This document shows positions 12,244-22,975 of a stretch of DNA of 64,000 bases, piece by piece. The first letter of the stretch is position 1. Every line of letters begins with the position of its first letter. This DNA is from Echinometra lucunter (taxonomy: Eukaryota > Echinodermata > Echinoidea > Camarodonta > Echinometridae): contig CM057154.1 of the NCBI GenBank assembly GCA_029962745.1, positions 14,959,723 to 15,023,722 of the forward strand, read 5' to 3'. Made by a program: the position numbers and the translations under genes. Below the pieces are notes generated by a model. That model was given only the letters and a program-made list of their open reading frames with translations, had not been told where the DNA came from and searched no databases.

Positions 12244-12589
12244 TAGGTCTAGAAATGGGCATCAACATGCTGCAAATCAAATATGTGCTTTATTCTCGAT
12301 AAGCATGATAATTTTGCAGTCCACAACACTTGAACTGATTTTTTTAAAATTTCCAAATAATGTGGTATATGAGCCTACTTTTAAAGTAACATTAAAAGCT
12401 ATTTCAGCATAACATTATAACATGTGAAATTACTCATGAAGCTTTCATTTGATATAGGCGAGGGTAATGATGTTTATTCATTTTTATATTAATACCCCCC
12501 CAAAAATATCAGTTTCTAAAATATCGGAGCTATGAAAAGGGAACAAACATGAATATAAACAGATCACAGTATCTTTATGCGAATCAAAA

Positions 12590-12850
12590 TGTATTTCAAG
12601 CAGTTAACGAGCTTAAGAAGGGGGAGGGGATTCAGTGGCGTATTTAAAATGGGAAAACAAGCGCAGAATCCTCCCAATCAGGAGTGAGAAGGGGGTATAT
12701 CTTGGCAGCCCCGTATGCGCTATACGCTGTGATTCCCCTACCCACCCCCTCATCCCAACGGGACGGGGAAGATGGGAGGGGGCTCACTGGGCTTAGTCTT
12801 TTTCTGGTTAAGCCAGTAATATATTCATTAGAATTTACAAACTGGTCTTT
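12590..12850. repeat. dispersed repeat, uninterrupted copy
   Basis: The block begins TGTATTTCAAGCAGTTAACG, passes through AGAATCCTCCCAA and CAGCCCCGTATGCGC, and ends near GTCTTTGTAATTTGATTG. A second copy is split across 41368-41490 and 43405-43560 by a TIR element, so this one shows the pre-insertion arrangement. Confidence 0.8.
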
Positions 12851-13071
12851 GTAATTTGATTGTCTTAAATTTACACATCTGCACGTACATGTATATTCAT
12901 GTTACATACATTAAAATGGCATGTCTTATTGTCAAATCTTTGAATGATACTTCAAAGTATCATTCATTATAATAACCCTTATTTACCCAGGGTAGCCACT
13001 TCAGCTATTATCAGCTGATCTTCCAGCGGGCCCTGCATAACATATATGTTGCTATTACCCTTCTCCATTCA

Positions 13072-14025
13072 CAGAGGCGTCGATCCTGGGGGGGGGGGGG
13101 GGGGGGGGGGCAGGGGGGCAGTTGCCCCCCCCCCAAGAAAATTTCGGGGGGGGGGGCAAAGATGTCATTTTGCCCCCCCCCCAATAATTTCCCAACAAAA
13201 AAAAGGGAAAAAGAAAAAAGAACGAGAAAAGAAAGGAAAAGGAAGAAAGGAAGTGAAATAAAAGCGTAAAACAAGAAAAAAGAAAGAAAATGGGAAACTG
13301 GGAAGCGCTCGCTCGCATTTAAGTATCTTAACCAATGCCGATGATAATTACTATTCTTATGAAAGGAAATCGGTTTGCATCTTGTGTTTCTATCTAACGT
13401 TATACTATTCTTCTACTCATAGGAAGTAATATAACCAAACAAGATGTCACTCCTAGAAATCGAGCGGCCAGTTGACCTAAAAATAGATAAACTTTCAGGA
13501 GACAACGGCCTGGATAAAAAGAAAAAAAAAACGCAAAACAAAAATATATTTTTCGTTAACTCGCTCGCTTCTCTCGCTGGAAAAAGCTAGATACAAGATG
13601 ATTTCGGGCAGCAAGTAGCTTATTATAGAAGCGAGATTCCAAAATATCATTATATTTGGGCAGCAAGGTGATTGACAAAGATTTTGGGACGAATCCATAT
13701 AATTTTGCCGGGATCGGCCGTTGACTTTGCTCGCTATGGTAGAAACAGAATGGATTCGGACTGCAAGCGAGGTAGCTAAAACAGTGTCATATTCGGCACA
13801 CAGCTGATCGGATGTATTATTTAGATATCATACAGGCATGGCAGGTTTATAGTGTATTCTGATGATAATGATGAAAATAATATTCCGTTCTTTTATAGCG
13901 CATATCACATTTTTATCACATTATTATGACGAAATAACACTTCTATCAATATGGAAAAGGGTATATTTTTCCTCGCTCGCTGCGCTCGCTCGTTTCATAT
14001 TAATGGTTTTGAATCGACGCCTCTG
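13072..14025. mobile_element. hAT-like non-autonomous element, 954 bp
   Basis: A 13-bp inverted repeat CAGAGGCGTCGAT / ATCGACGCCTCTG marks the ends. TCCATTCA (13064-13071) and TCCATTCC (14026-14033) flank it, an 8-bp TSD with one mismatch. CA(G)-starting TIRs with 8-bp TSDs are the hAT signature. Inside the left end are a 22-bp G-run, GCAGTTGC, C-runs and an A/G-rich tract. The interior carries boxes of TCGCTCGCT type, and the right end reads CCTCGCTCGCTGCGCTCGCT. No transposase frame. Parts of the interior are shared with 46011-46260 and with the array at 49320-50920. Confidence 0.88.
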
Positions 14026-14077
14026 TCCATTCCCGTTCATGAGGCGGACGCTCTATCAATTGAGCCAAGATTAGAAC
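14026..14077 (-). mobile_element. tRNA-derived SINE head, disrupted
   Basis: On the minus strand GGCTCAATTGATAGAGC (14066-14050) reads as a tRNA D-arm/A-box and is followed by GTCCGCCTCATGAACGGGA, resembling an anticodon arm. This combination is common in tRNA-derived SINEs of marine invertebrates (from memory). The hAT-like element interrupts it a few bases further on; the continuation left of 13064 is too decayed to show a B box. Confidence 0.5.
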
Positions 14078-14160
14078 AAAGATTTAACCATACAATTTGA
14101 AATGATCACTAAGCATATAATGTTCGTATAATCTATATCGTGAATATATACATCTCCGTC

Positions 14161-14345
14161 ACATTAAATATATGCATAATTTTCTTTCTTGGGGGAGGAG
14201 ACGGGTACAACTTCCCCCAAATGAAAAGAAAAATAGCGGCATCTATATTAGCCCGTCACACACCATGCGATCTGAATGTCTGCGATCCGATTTTTTTACG
14301 ACTTCACAATAGCATTTGACAGCAACATTCTAATATACGAAATCT
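14161..14345. repeat. dispersed repeat related to 44430-44600
   Basis: GCCCGTCACACACCATGCGAT and the following CTGCGATC, GACTTC(A/G)CAATA and TTTGACAGCAA words recur in the same order at 44500-44590. A partial inverse near 14655-14690 (CGCAGGGTGTGCGATGG) hints that this is one end of a TIR element. Confidence 0.6.
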
Positions 14346-14921
14346 CAACGGCTGAGGTTATGGATAGTCATATCATACATAAATCGAATTTCAAATTATT
14401 GCAAGCCTTCGCGTATTGAAAAGAAAGGCCAAATCGGCTTCCAGTCGTAGTGACGTCAGACCATCCATGCAGACTCTTTACGATTTGAAGCCAATGTGTG
14501 GTCCTTACTGAAGGAAGTTACTCAATGGACCAAAATTCGCAGCCTTTAATCCTGATTAACTTGCCTGACAGGAAGGTTAAATAATGTTTTATTATTTAAA
14601 TATCCATGCAGTGCAATTTTCTTCAACATGTTCAAAAATCGGAGAGCGGTCTAATCGCAGGGTGTGCGATGGTGTTTTTGTTTTTTCTTTTTCTTTTTTT
14701 TTAAAGGCAACCTAATACATCGTTGTACAATATGTAATACCGAGTGCTGTATAGGCTGCCCAAGGCATTTTTGTAGAACAGCATTCTCTAAAATTCACTT
14801 ATTGCAGACACAATTCTTAAATTTTGTAATATAATATCGATTAAAATGTACATAACATTACTGACTGGAAATTAAAAGAAAAAAACTTTCAAGGAATAAA
14901 CAAAGAAAGGGCAATTCAGAT

Positions 14922-15173
14922 CATGGCCGTACGCATGGGGGGGGGGGGCAGGGGGCAGTTGCCCCCCTGGAAATTTTGAAAACTTCCTGAAAATTTTCAC
15001 AAAATTCACCAAAAAGGTGCAACAAATCCTTCAATTTAACTTTTGAAAATGCAAAAGCGCCCCCATGACAAGCTCGATCGCTTCGCTCCCTCCCTTTTGA
15101 GTTTCTTCGAAAATTTTTACGCGTCTTGCCCCCCCCCCCCCCCCCCCGGAAAAAAATTCTGTGTACGATCCTG
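14922..15173. mobile_element. hAT-like MITE, 252 bp, perfect TSD
   Basis: Inverted ends CATGGCCGTACGCA and TGTGTACGATCCTG agree at 10 of 14 positions. The flanks are identical 8-mers ATTCAGAT (14914-14921 and 15174-15181). The left half carries G-run, GCAGTTGC, C-run; the right half carries a C-run before AAAAAAATTC. A CGATCGCTTCGCTCC box lies in the middle. No coding capacity. Confidence 0.88.
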
Positions 15174-15299
15174 ATTCAGATACCTTGTTGTATTGTAATC
15201 ATAGTCTTTGAGTCTGTCCCAAATAGTTGCCCATTTACATGTGAGATTTGCCCCCTTAATGTTACTTAGACCATACATCTCATTCACAAAAAGCTTTTT

Positions 15300-15334
15300 C
15301 AAAGTGTGGGTGCCCTGAGGGCACCCACACTTTG
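15300..15334. repeat. 35-bp near-perfect palindrome
   Basis: Arms of 17 nt (AAAGTGTGGGTGCCCT core) surround a single central base. It could form a stem or cruciform. There is no T-run, so terminator function is not supported. Confidence 0.85.
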
Positions 15335-15375
15335 GAAGGTTCTAATTAAGGAACCCATTTGCCCTGAATGGAATT

Positions 15376-15960
15376 TTATTGCATAGTGTATACTTGTTTT
15401 CTATCGAAAGATACTATATTCATATCTTTTCCCCAACGGATGGCTGAGTAACGGCCTTTTAAAAAAGCATTGTCAAAATCTCCTTGTACCAAGTTTGGGC
15501 TGAGGCAGTTACGAATCTGGGTGACACTACACGCGTGTGTTGCTTTGGGGGTTTTATTTTTTTTAACCGCAGTAACAGACTTCAGAACTTCCACTTTTCA
15601 AAACGCATCTGAAATAAGCATGTTGATTTTGCATGAGCCGTAAAAGAAAATGATTCCACATGTGCCTTAAACAAGGCATGAAGCAAGACTGTGTTATCAT
15701 GACGAGGTGGTATCATTATATTCAGTTAATAGGCATTTTCCTGAGTTTAAACTGACACCTTTTATACTCAAATGCACAAAATCAATTTAAATAACTCGCC
15801 AGTTGTTCCAAGAATGAGATAACAAACGCACAACTGCCTTTGACTCACATTGCTACAGCACAAACTTGGTACAAAAGGATTTTGACTATACCGTTAGGAA
15901 AGTCTACTGCTCACTCATCCACAATTGTGAATATGGTACCACACGAAGGAATATCAATTA
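15376..15960. repeat. diverged inverted repeat pair
   Basis: The minus-strand sequence around 15478-15505 (CAAACTTGGTACAA core, then GATTTTGAC) reappears on the plus strand at 15858-15890, with weaker matches continuing outward (GAATATAGTATC versus GAATATGGTACC). The 72-codon minus frame at 15376-15594 lies inside one arm and is probably not a gene. Confidence 0.45.
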
Positions 15961-17350
15961 TCCTTTATCGTGAAATTAATTTCAAGGTCCGAGGTATTAT
16001 ACCATTTAAATGAGAAGTTTTCAAAGTTATGTATGTTTTTTGATAACCACTGTGCATTGCCAAAACACAAAAATTGACCAAATTTTCCGTGGGGATGGGT
16101 TATCAGCGTTGGCAGAGGCCCCCTACAATTTTTGCAGTATGACCAAATATATAAACCGACAAAAATCGCCTTTGGAAAGAGGTGTAACACAGCACTTCCC
16201 TGAAAATTACACATGGATGTAGGGAAAAAAAGAAAAAATCTTACTTTCCAACCTTAAAGGCATTGGTAAACATTGTTATATATTTTTTTTAAAATGGGAT
16301 AAACATAAGGGTTATAGTGTAAAACTACCAGTCTGAAAGTTTCAAAGTATAATATCCACAGGAAGTATGTTTAAATATTATAAATGTGAACCAATATTTG
16401 AAAAAATATATGGAGTCGGTTACACAGACTAGACGTAAGGAGTGCACACGCGCACATGGCTCACCGGACCGTACTGTGTGTATGGCGTATCACGCGGAGG
16501 GAGGAAGATAACGGTCTTTTTTAACTCGAGCAAAACGGTCCTCTTATTCATCGTCTCTGAGACGAAAAATAATGAAATCACAGTTTGCGTCTTACTAACA
16601 GTTTTTCATTCCAAATTATGGTTGGTTTCAGGGTTTTTGAGTACAAATACAAGTACTCATACACATGTTTCATCTTAGTTTGAGAATTTTTTAAATCGGC
16701 TGCTCACAAAGTTAGCCAATTTAAATAATTCAACAGTTCCATTCAATACAGGTAAAATTTGTACAGATTAAAAATTTTGAATAGTGTAGTTTTACTTTGG
16801 TGGCAATTGTCAATTTGCATTAAAACTGTTATAAGTTATTAAATTGTGAAAATTCCAATGCTTTTTCAAAGTAGTAAAATAATATTATCAGGATCATTGT
16901 TACATACCTATTGTCCATATCTTCACCTGTTTGACAAGTCTCCCCTCGCGAAAATTACCCTCACGCCCACAGAGGTCTGATGACTATTTTTAGCTAATCG
17001 ATACCAGTCGAGATGTTAACCCAGGTCCAGCTTATCAGTGCCAAAGGCCGATTATGCTAAAGTTCCCCGGGCCGAATTTTAGATCCATTACACTCTAATG
17101 ACGGTAAAGTTGCTGACGGATCACTCCTTATGAGATAAGGACGTGTGTGTTAAAGTAGGATTTGAAATGTTTTGAACACAAACACAAGTAGAGCGATGCC
17201 GGCTTGTTTCACCTTTCCCATCTCGTCACTGCTCAAAGATGTCTGGAGGCAAAGAACAAATTAATAAAGAGTATAAGCCCTGAAACGAATTAAACCTTTC
17301 GTTTAATCCGAAACATGAAACTTGAATAAACGCTAAGTCATGTTTGTATA
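15961..17350. other. no recognised feature
   Basis: Short overlapping frames on both strands near 15954-16222 and 16442-16678 lack any recognisable domain. The rest is AT-rich non-coding DNA. Confidence 0.5.
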
Positions 17351-17539
17351 TTGAAAGTGATGATGGTGGTAGCAATGACTACGATGATAATGATAATGAT
17401 GAAGATGATGTCGATGATGGTGAAGATAATGATAGTGATTTATGATCATGATCATCATAATAATGATGATCATGATGAAGCTGATGGTGATGGTGATGAC
17501 CATAATCATGTGGATAATGGTGAAGATCATGATGTTTAT
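17351..17539. repeat. (GAT)n-rich microsatellite, target of the next element
   Basis: Degenerate GAT/GAA/AAT triplets continue up to the left TSD of the hAT-like element and resume after its right TSD (ATGATCATGATT at 20012). Confidence 0.85.
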
Positions 17540-17790
17540 CACTGGCGTACTGGAGGGGGGGGGGGGGGCTTGGGGGGCGCCAGCCCCCCCCCCCCATAAA
17601 TTTCAACCATGGTTTATTTTCAATTTTATATTAGTGATATCACACGAATTTCATTATTTCTCCCTAGACTCCCTTTCCCAAATAGCATGCATAGCAAGGC
17701 AGAAAACACGGATAATATCAATACTAATGTGTTTTATGATATAACACTTGGTTTTATCTGTTTATCTGACAATGGATTCAAACTTTGATA

Positions 17791-18846
17791 CCGTAAACTG
17801 GGGTGGCTTTGGACAAATTTAAACTATTTCTATCAATATCTTCATTATGAACAGGGGAAGTCTAGGGGTAATGTGGGGGTTGGCAAGTACCAATAAAGAG
17901 GACACCGTGTTATATAGAATTCCCTGCAGCTTATTTTAATTCATGATTATTTTTTGGTCAAAGTTTGTCCAAAGTGACCCCGGGGTTTGGGGTGACTTTG
18001 GACAACCATAAATATCCCATTGCATAATCACCTGCACAGCCAATTGTCTGAAGTAAACCTCCCTATGGGGGAACTATGGACTACAATACAGTCTTTTTTA
18101 AATCTTAACAACTCCAATTTGTTCAATTTTTTTCAACAGCCACCAAATAATGACTTACAAGTACAACTTGTACATGTACATACGTTTTGTGGTGGTATTT
18201 TAGCTACAAAATTTTGCTAACAATAAACATGTACGAACTTTCATTTTAAATGGGCACCAATAGACACTTGGTTGCATACTTTTTTTCAAGATTTTGTAAT
18301 TAAATTTGATATTTTGAATTCCTAAATGCCTAAATATCCAAAATAGTAAATAGCAAATTTGAAAACGTGTAGTTAACAGGGCACTGCATGAATAGTTACG
18401 TAGCTGTCGAACATTTGGTACTCCTTTAATGTCCAAAGTCACCCCGTACGTGAAGCCAAATCATGGGGTGAAATTGGACATGACCTATTTTCAGATTTGC
18501 AAGGGTGGTCAGGTATCAAGACTATACAGGTGGGTTCATGATCCCTTTATGTTCACTATGCAGCCAGTAGGCTTGAGCTTCCATTCTTCTGTATTACTGG
18601 AGTACCAAAAGTTCGACGGCCATAAAAATCAAGCATTTTATGGACCCTGCAAAGAAAAGCACAAAAACAATGTAAGGCAATGAAATATACAAGAGCACAA
18701 TAGTCATTCATAATATTCACACATTCCCCTAAAATAACATACAGAAAAAAATACTGGAAATACCACAAAGAAAAGAATGTAAAATGAAACAATACTTTTT
18801 TTCTGTTGTGTCCAAAGGCTATGTCCAAAGTCACCCCAGTTTACGG
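17791..18846. mobile_element. TIR element with CCGTAAACTGGGGTG ends
   Basis: Left CCGTAAACTGGGGTGGCTTT and right AAAGTCACCCCAGTTTACGG form a TIR of about 25 bp including TGGACA. Internal partial copies of the motif (GGGGTGACTTTGGACA near 17988; TGTCCAAAGTCACCCC near 18430) repeat in the matching orientations. Left flank ends in TA, right flank starts AT, so a TA target is possible. The superfamily is not clear to me. No transposase frame. Confidence 0.8.
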
Positions 18847-18982
18847 ATGAATATTCTTAGATTTACCAAAACTATTCACAGGCTTTAAGTTTGTAGTACC
18901 AAATAGTGTTCTTTAACAGAGTTGCAAACCGTCAATACTGCAAAAAGCTCCTTTACCATGGGAGTGCACCCGCGCAGCCAAG

Positions 18983-19306
18983 TGGGGGGGGGGCGATGGG
19001 GGCGGTCGCCTCCTCCAAGGTCGCCCCCTCCAAAACACAAAAAAAGAAAGAAAAAAAAAGAAAAAATAGAAGGAAAAAAGCGGGAGCGAGAAAAGAAAAA
19101 GGTAAGAGAACGTAAGAAGAGCGGGAGCAGACAAGGAACAATTCAAAGAAATGTCGGAGCTTCCGCGCTTCGCGCAAGAGGGGGGGAAACTCCCCCCTCC
19201 CTGCACCCTCCCCCCTAGGGAGCGCGCTTCGCGCGCTAAATAAGTGATTTACACGCCTCGTATGCTCACTACCGCCCCCTAAAATGAAATCCTAGCTACG
19301 CCACTG
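18983..19306. repeat. solo relative of the 3324-5104 arm subunit
   Basis: Order: G-run, GGCGATGGGGGCGGTCGCC hairpin, A/G-rich tract, GTAAGAAGAGCGGGAGCAGAC, TGTCGGAGCTTCCGCGCTT, GCGCGCTTCGCGCGC, TGAAATCCTAGCTACGCC. The same order is found in 4465-4985. Only the right terminus is clear. Confidence 0.75.
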
Positions 19307-19357
19307 TGGAAGTGAAACCCTGGTACCCCATCGCATCACACCCTCTCCTAGACCGAA

Positions 19358-19480
19358 GTGTTCTGTCTCTAACAGTCGTCGTTAGCCTCGTATTTTGGTA
19401 GGGTCGGCACTCCTCCTTTATAGAGGAGTGTCGACCCTACAAAAATACGAGGCTAACGACGACTGTTAGAGACAGAACAC
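19358..19480. repeat. 123-bp hairpin element with 58-bp arms
   Basis: GTGTTCTGTCTCTAACAG... pairs with ...CTGTTAGAGACAGAACAC; two base differences across the arms and a loop around CTTTATA at about 19417. CCTCTCC occurs on both sides at slightly unequal distance. High arm identity implies recent formation or active pairing. Confidence 0.9.
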
Positions 19481-19944
19481 ATCCTCTCCAGGCTCGTCCC
19501 TTTTATTTTATAATGTCTTTGTCTGTATTATTATCATAAGTAATAAAGTATTCTGTGTAACGCTGGCATTTGTTTGAAACTTGCTGCACGTTTTCATAAT
19601 CATGTTTCCATATTCATGAAAAAAATCCTTTTCCCGTCGGTAGATTCATGACACGCTTATCCATAATAGTACATGTCATCAAATTTGGTGTTTCATATTG
19701 CATGTATTCTACATCAAATGTTTATTTTTCATGATATTTACTACTTTTGTTGGAAATGAGAAAAAAATAAAAAAATAAACTGAACTGAACTTGGATTTTC
19801 CTTTTCAGGTTTTGCAGACTGCACATTTTTAAGTCGAAAAAATGAAAAAGCTCCGTATCGTGAGGGGGGGGTACCCCAGGATCGGTCGCTACACTCCCTC
19901 AGGATTGGTCGCTTCGCTCCTCGCAAAGATTGAGCCCCCCCCCA

Positions 19945-19948
19945 AAAA

Positions 19949-19982
<34 letters not shown>

Positions 19983-19986
19983 TATT
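19945..19986. repeat. poly(A) plus (TA)n
   Basis: A run of over 20 A is followed by about ten TA dinucleotides just inside the right end of the composite element. Confidence 0.95.
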
Positions 19987-20371
19987 TTGGCTCATTACGC
20001 CACTGATGTTTATGATCATGATTATATTAATGGTGATGATATGTGAAGACAGAAGAAAGGTATTGGAATTACTGGTATACTATTTCAGTTCTTCTTGATT
20101 TTTTGTGACGAAATATCCAACGAAAGTGTTTGGGGCGTTGACATGACATTTTCCCCTCCCCACTTACAAGTATTTTTCTTCTCCTCATGGATACATGAAA
20201 CGCATTCAGAAAACATAGTAAAACAAAAGCATATTTCTCTTTTGACAGACTTAATATTAGCAGTTTACCTGAAATACTAAGTTACCAAAATGACCAATAT
20301 CTTTCTGAAAGTCAGGTAGTGCTTCTACGATAAATGATATGATAAAGCGAACCAAATGCTAGACTACTTAC

Positions 20372-20507
20372 GAGGTATTCCATGACAATCAGTTCTTGGA
20401 GTTTCGAAATAGTCGTCAACATCAACCATTTCCACTAGGTTTTCCTTCTGCTCATCATCTGGGGGATGTACGTCGCTTGCAGGAATGCCGGTAGCACCAG
20501 TCCCTTC
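20372..20507 (-). CDS. candidate internal exon (136 bp), unknown protein
   Basis: On the minus strand CATGTGGACAG precedes the exon and CCTC/GTAAGTA ends it, good 3' and 5' splice borders. The frame starts in phase 0 with EGTGATGIP and ends in phase 1 with DCHGIP; it is acidic and polar (PPDDEQKENLVEMVDVDDYF). No family recognised. It lies between transposons but is not similar to any repeat in this window, the main reason to think it is host coding. Phase permits joining to 31505-31569 or 30571-30653 upstream. Exon status is inference from splice borders and composition; transcript data are absent. Confidence 0.5.
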
Positions 20508-21020
20508 CTGTCCACATGAAATAGTTGAGATAAAATAATACGAAATTCGCCCATAGCCCCAGATAACTTGCACATTAGGCGTTATTTCACTAAATTATGG
20601 TGCTAAAAGATTATTCAGATTCAACAAATCGGAAAATAGAGTTTTGGCAAAACAATTAGCAGCCTTTTATATTATGCATGCATACGCAGGTCAAGGGTAG
20701 TCCTCAATATCTGCATGACCATATTGTTCACTGGTAAGGCTATGGCCACAACTCAGAGCGGCTACCGACCGATTTGCAGCCTGCCTGGGCACCGCTGGAA
20801 TTCAGGCATCGCCCAAGGGTTTTTTGAAAAGTCGAGCGGGCTGTATGAGCCCCTGCGATGTCCTGTCGATTTCCCATCGGTCGCCGGTCGATTTTAGGTC
20901 AAAATTTGACGAAATCGGGGATCTTCTCCCCGCGGCATACGGGCAGTGACCGAATGATGACCCACCGATTCCCGGACGATCTCCCACTGTTCACCGGCCA
21001 ATTTAAAGAAATCGCCACCG

Positions 21021-22885
21021 CACAGTGGGCCAGGGCAAACCCAAAGTGCGCCAAAAGTCATTTTGGGCAATTTTTTTTTTTTTTATTTTTGTCATGCCCT
21101 GTTGAAAGACATCACTTTGAAGAATACTTCAGTAAAATATCTAACTCCGCTATGTACATTAAGGGTGGAAATTTCCTACTTCAAACGCCCAAATTCGAGA
21201 TATTGCAAGTTTCAGTGCAAATAGTGACCAACTTAATAAATGACTGATTTCAACATGTAGTTTTTAAGTTATCGATCTAAAATTGCTCCCACATATTCCT
21301 GATGGATCATTTTACTGTATGAATGGCTTAAAATGGATAGAAAGTAATATTTGTGGATATAATAGGGTAATTGTCCTAGAAAATAGACTGATTATCCGTG
21401 TTTTTCATAAATCTATGAGAAACGTTTAGATTTCCAAGGATTTCCAGTTCAATTTTACTACCACCATTTTTCCTGATGTCTAAGCTTTAAGTTGATACCA
21501 GATTTGGCTGCCCGTTTCTGCCCGTTTTTATTTTAGAGCCGATTTTGCTTGGCACATTACCCGGAAAATTGTGTTATTTTGGACCGCGCAGCCGCTGAAG
21601 GATTCTCTGTCATCATACGGCGCCGCACGAGGCGCGCATGACTCTTTTAAATTTACATAGCAATATCCCATAAACACTGATAAGAAGTAAACAAGATTGA
21701 TTATAGGGCTGGTTTCAGTTGCTGAAAACCCCTCTTCCAAAGTCGAAAGTGTATTTTTACAGGCCTATATCAACAACAAGCTAAAACTTTCCTCTGCGAT
21801 ATGATATGATATACCTAAGGAATTTGATACTACACGCTTCATAACTAAAAGTTATAGCGACCATTCACATGGTATGGGATCACTTTTTTTTTAAATAATT
21901 CTTTAGCATATTCATTTTCTGTTGCACTTACTGGTGAGACATTTCCACGAATGACTGTACTAACTATATAGCTAAACGCTCATTCATCTGTCCATACATA
22001 CTCCCTCTATCTTTTCATCCACCTATCTATCTACACCCATCCCTCTTTATCTATCTATCTATCCATCCATCCATCTACATCATCTACAAAATCTGTCTTT
22101 CCATGATCTATCTATCTACACGTATCCACCTCTCTATCATTCTAGCCATTCATCCACATATATATCTACACCTATCCCTCTATTTATCTATCTACCCATC
22201 CATCCAGTAGTATCTGTCACTGGGCCCATGCATTCCTCTATTCATATCTATCTTATTCATCCACATATCTTTAGGGATCCTTCTATTTATCCATCCATCT
22301 GACTATCTATACGAGTATACCGCCCCCAATCAATCTATCTATTCATCAATCTATTTACAGCCTGGATTGTATCCCTCAATCTATTTATTTATCTATCTAT
22401 CTCTCTATCTATCTATCTATCTATCCATCCATCTATCTGTTATCTTTCTACATGTATTCCTCTTTTCAGTAAATCTTCAGATATAATTTCGAAGACTTTT
22501 CAAAATAATCCATTCATTCTTCTGACATTATGAACAATACGACAAAATGGCCGAAAGAATGCATGGACTAGACTATATCATGTTTTCGATAACTCCATTA
22601 TATCTGAAGAAATACTATTTATTCATATCTATAAAAGGTTTTGTGTACAATATAATGAGATATGTGGAGGGGAAAAGAAATGGCATAATGTGCAAAGTTT
22701 ATCGAAAGAACTACAGCGAATGGCTAGAGACATCAGTTCTCATTGCACTTCGACAGCCAATCCGAAATCGGTGTTTTAATGACGTCACGCGTGTTTGAAA
22801 TTGTTTGAATTAGATTCTACGGGTCCGATTTCCTTAAGACCCATCATTAAACCATAACACTTTGGAGCCATCCTGGCCCACTGTG
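21021..22885. mobile_element. inner TIR element, 1.87 kb
   Basis: A perfect 14-bp inverted repeat CACAGTGGGCCAGG / CCTGGCCCACTGTG marks both ends; AAAGTG words follow inside at similar distance. Flanks CGCCACCG and CGCCGCTC share only 5 of 8 bases, so the TSD is weak. CA-starting tips are compatible with hAT. The interior holds a tetranucleotide microsatellite and no transposase. Confidence 0.65.
21985..22440. repeat. (ATCT/ATCC)n tetranucleotide microsatellite
   Basis: Interrupted runs of CTAT and CCAT tetranucleotides over about 450 bp, cleanest at 22385-22425. Confidence 0.9.
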
Positions 22886-22975
22886 CGCCGCTCGGTGTCT
22901 GGGCGAAAGTGACTGAAAACACGTCATCCTGCCGCCGAGCAGGCTGATTTTTGGGATTGTGACCATAGCCGTAAA

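Larger units (their letters stand above)
17540..20005. mobile_element. composite hAT-like element with perfect TSD, 2466 bp
   Basis: Ends CACTGGCGTA and TACGCCACTG form a 10-bp TIR with one mismatch. ATGTTTAT is duplicated exactly at 17532-17539 and 20006-20013, inside a GAT-rich microsatellite. The left end has G-run/C-run sequence; the right end has a C-run, poly(A) and (TA)n. The interior contains at least three other units (17791-18846, 18983-19306, 19358-19480), so much of its length is later insertion. No transposase. Confidence 0.8.
20735..22973. mobile_element. outer TIR element interrupted by another element
   Basis: Left TAAGGCTATGGCCACAAC and right GTGACCATAGCCGTA are inverted, with a few mismatches. 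The arms left of 21020 and right of 22886 are GC-richer than what lies between, and both contain GCAGCCTGC/GCAGGCTG-type words. The 21021-22885 element splits it. TSD not clear. Confidence 0.5.

Noticed and set aside
15376..15594. 72-codon minus frame as a host exon
   Set aside because: It lies in one arm of a diverged inverted repeat and has no splice border I trust.
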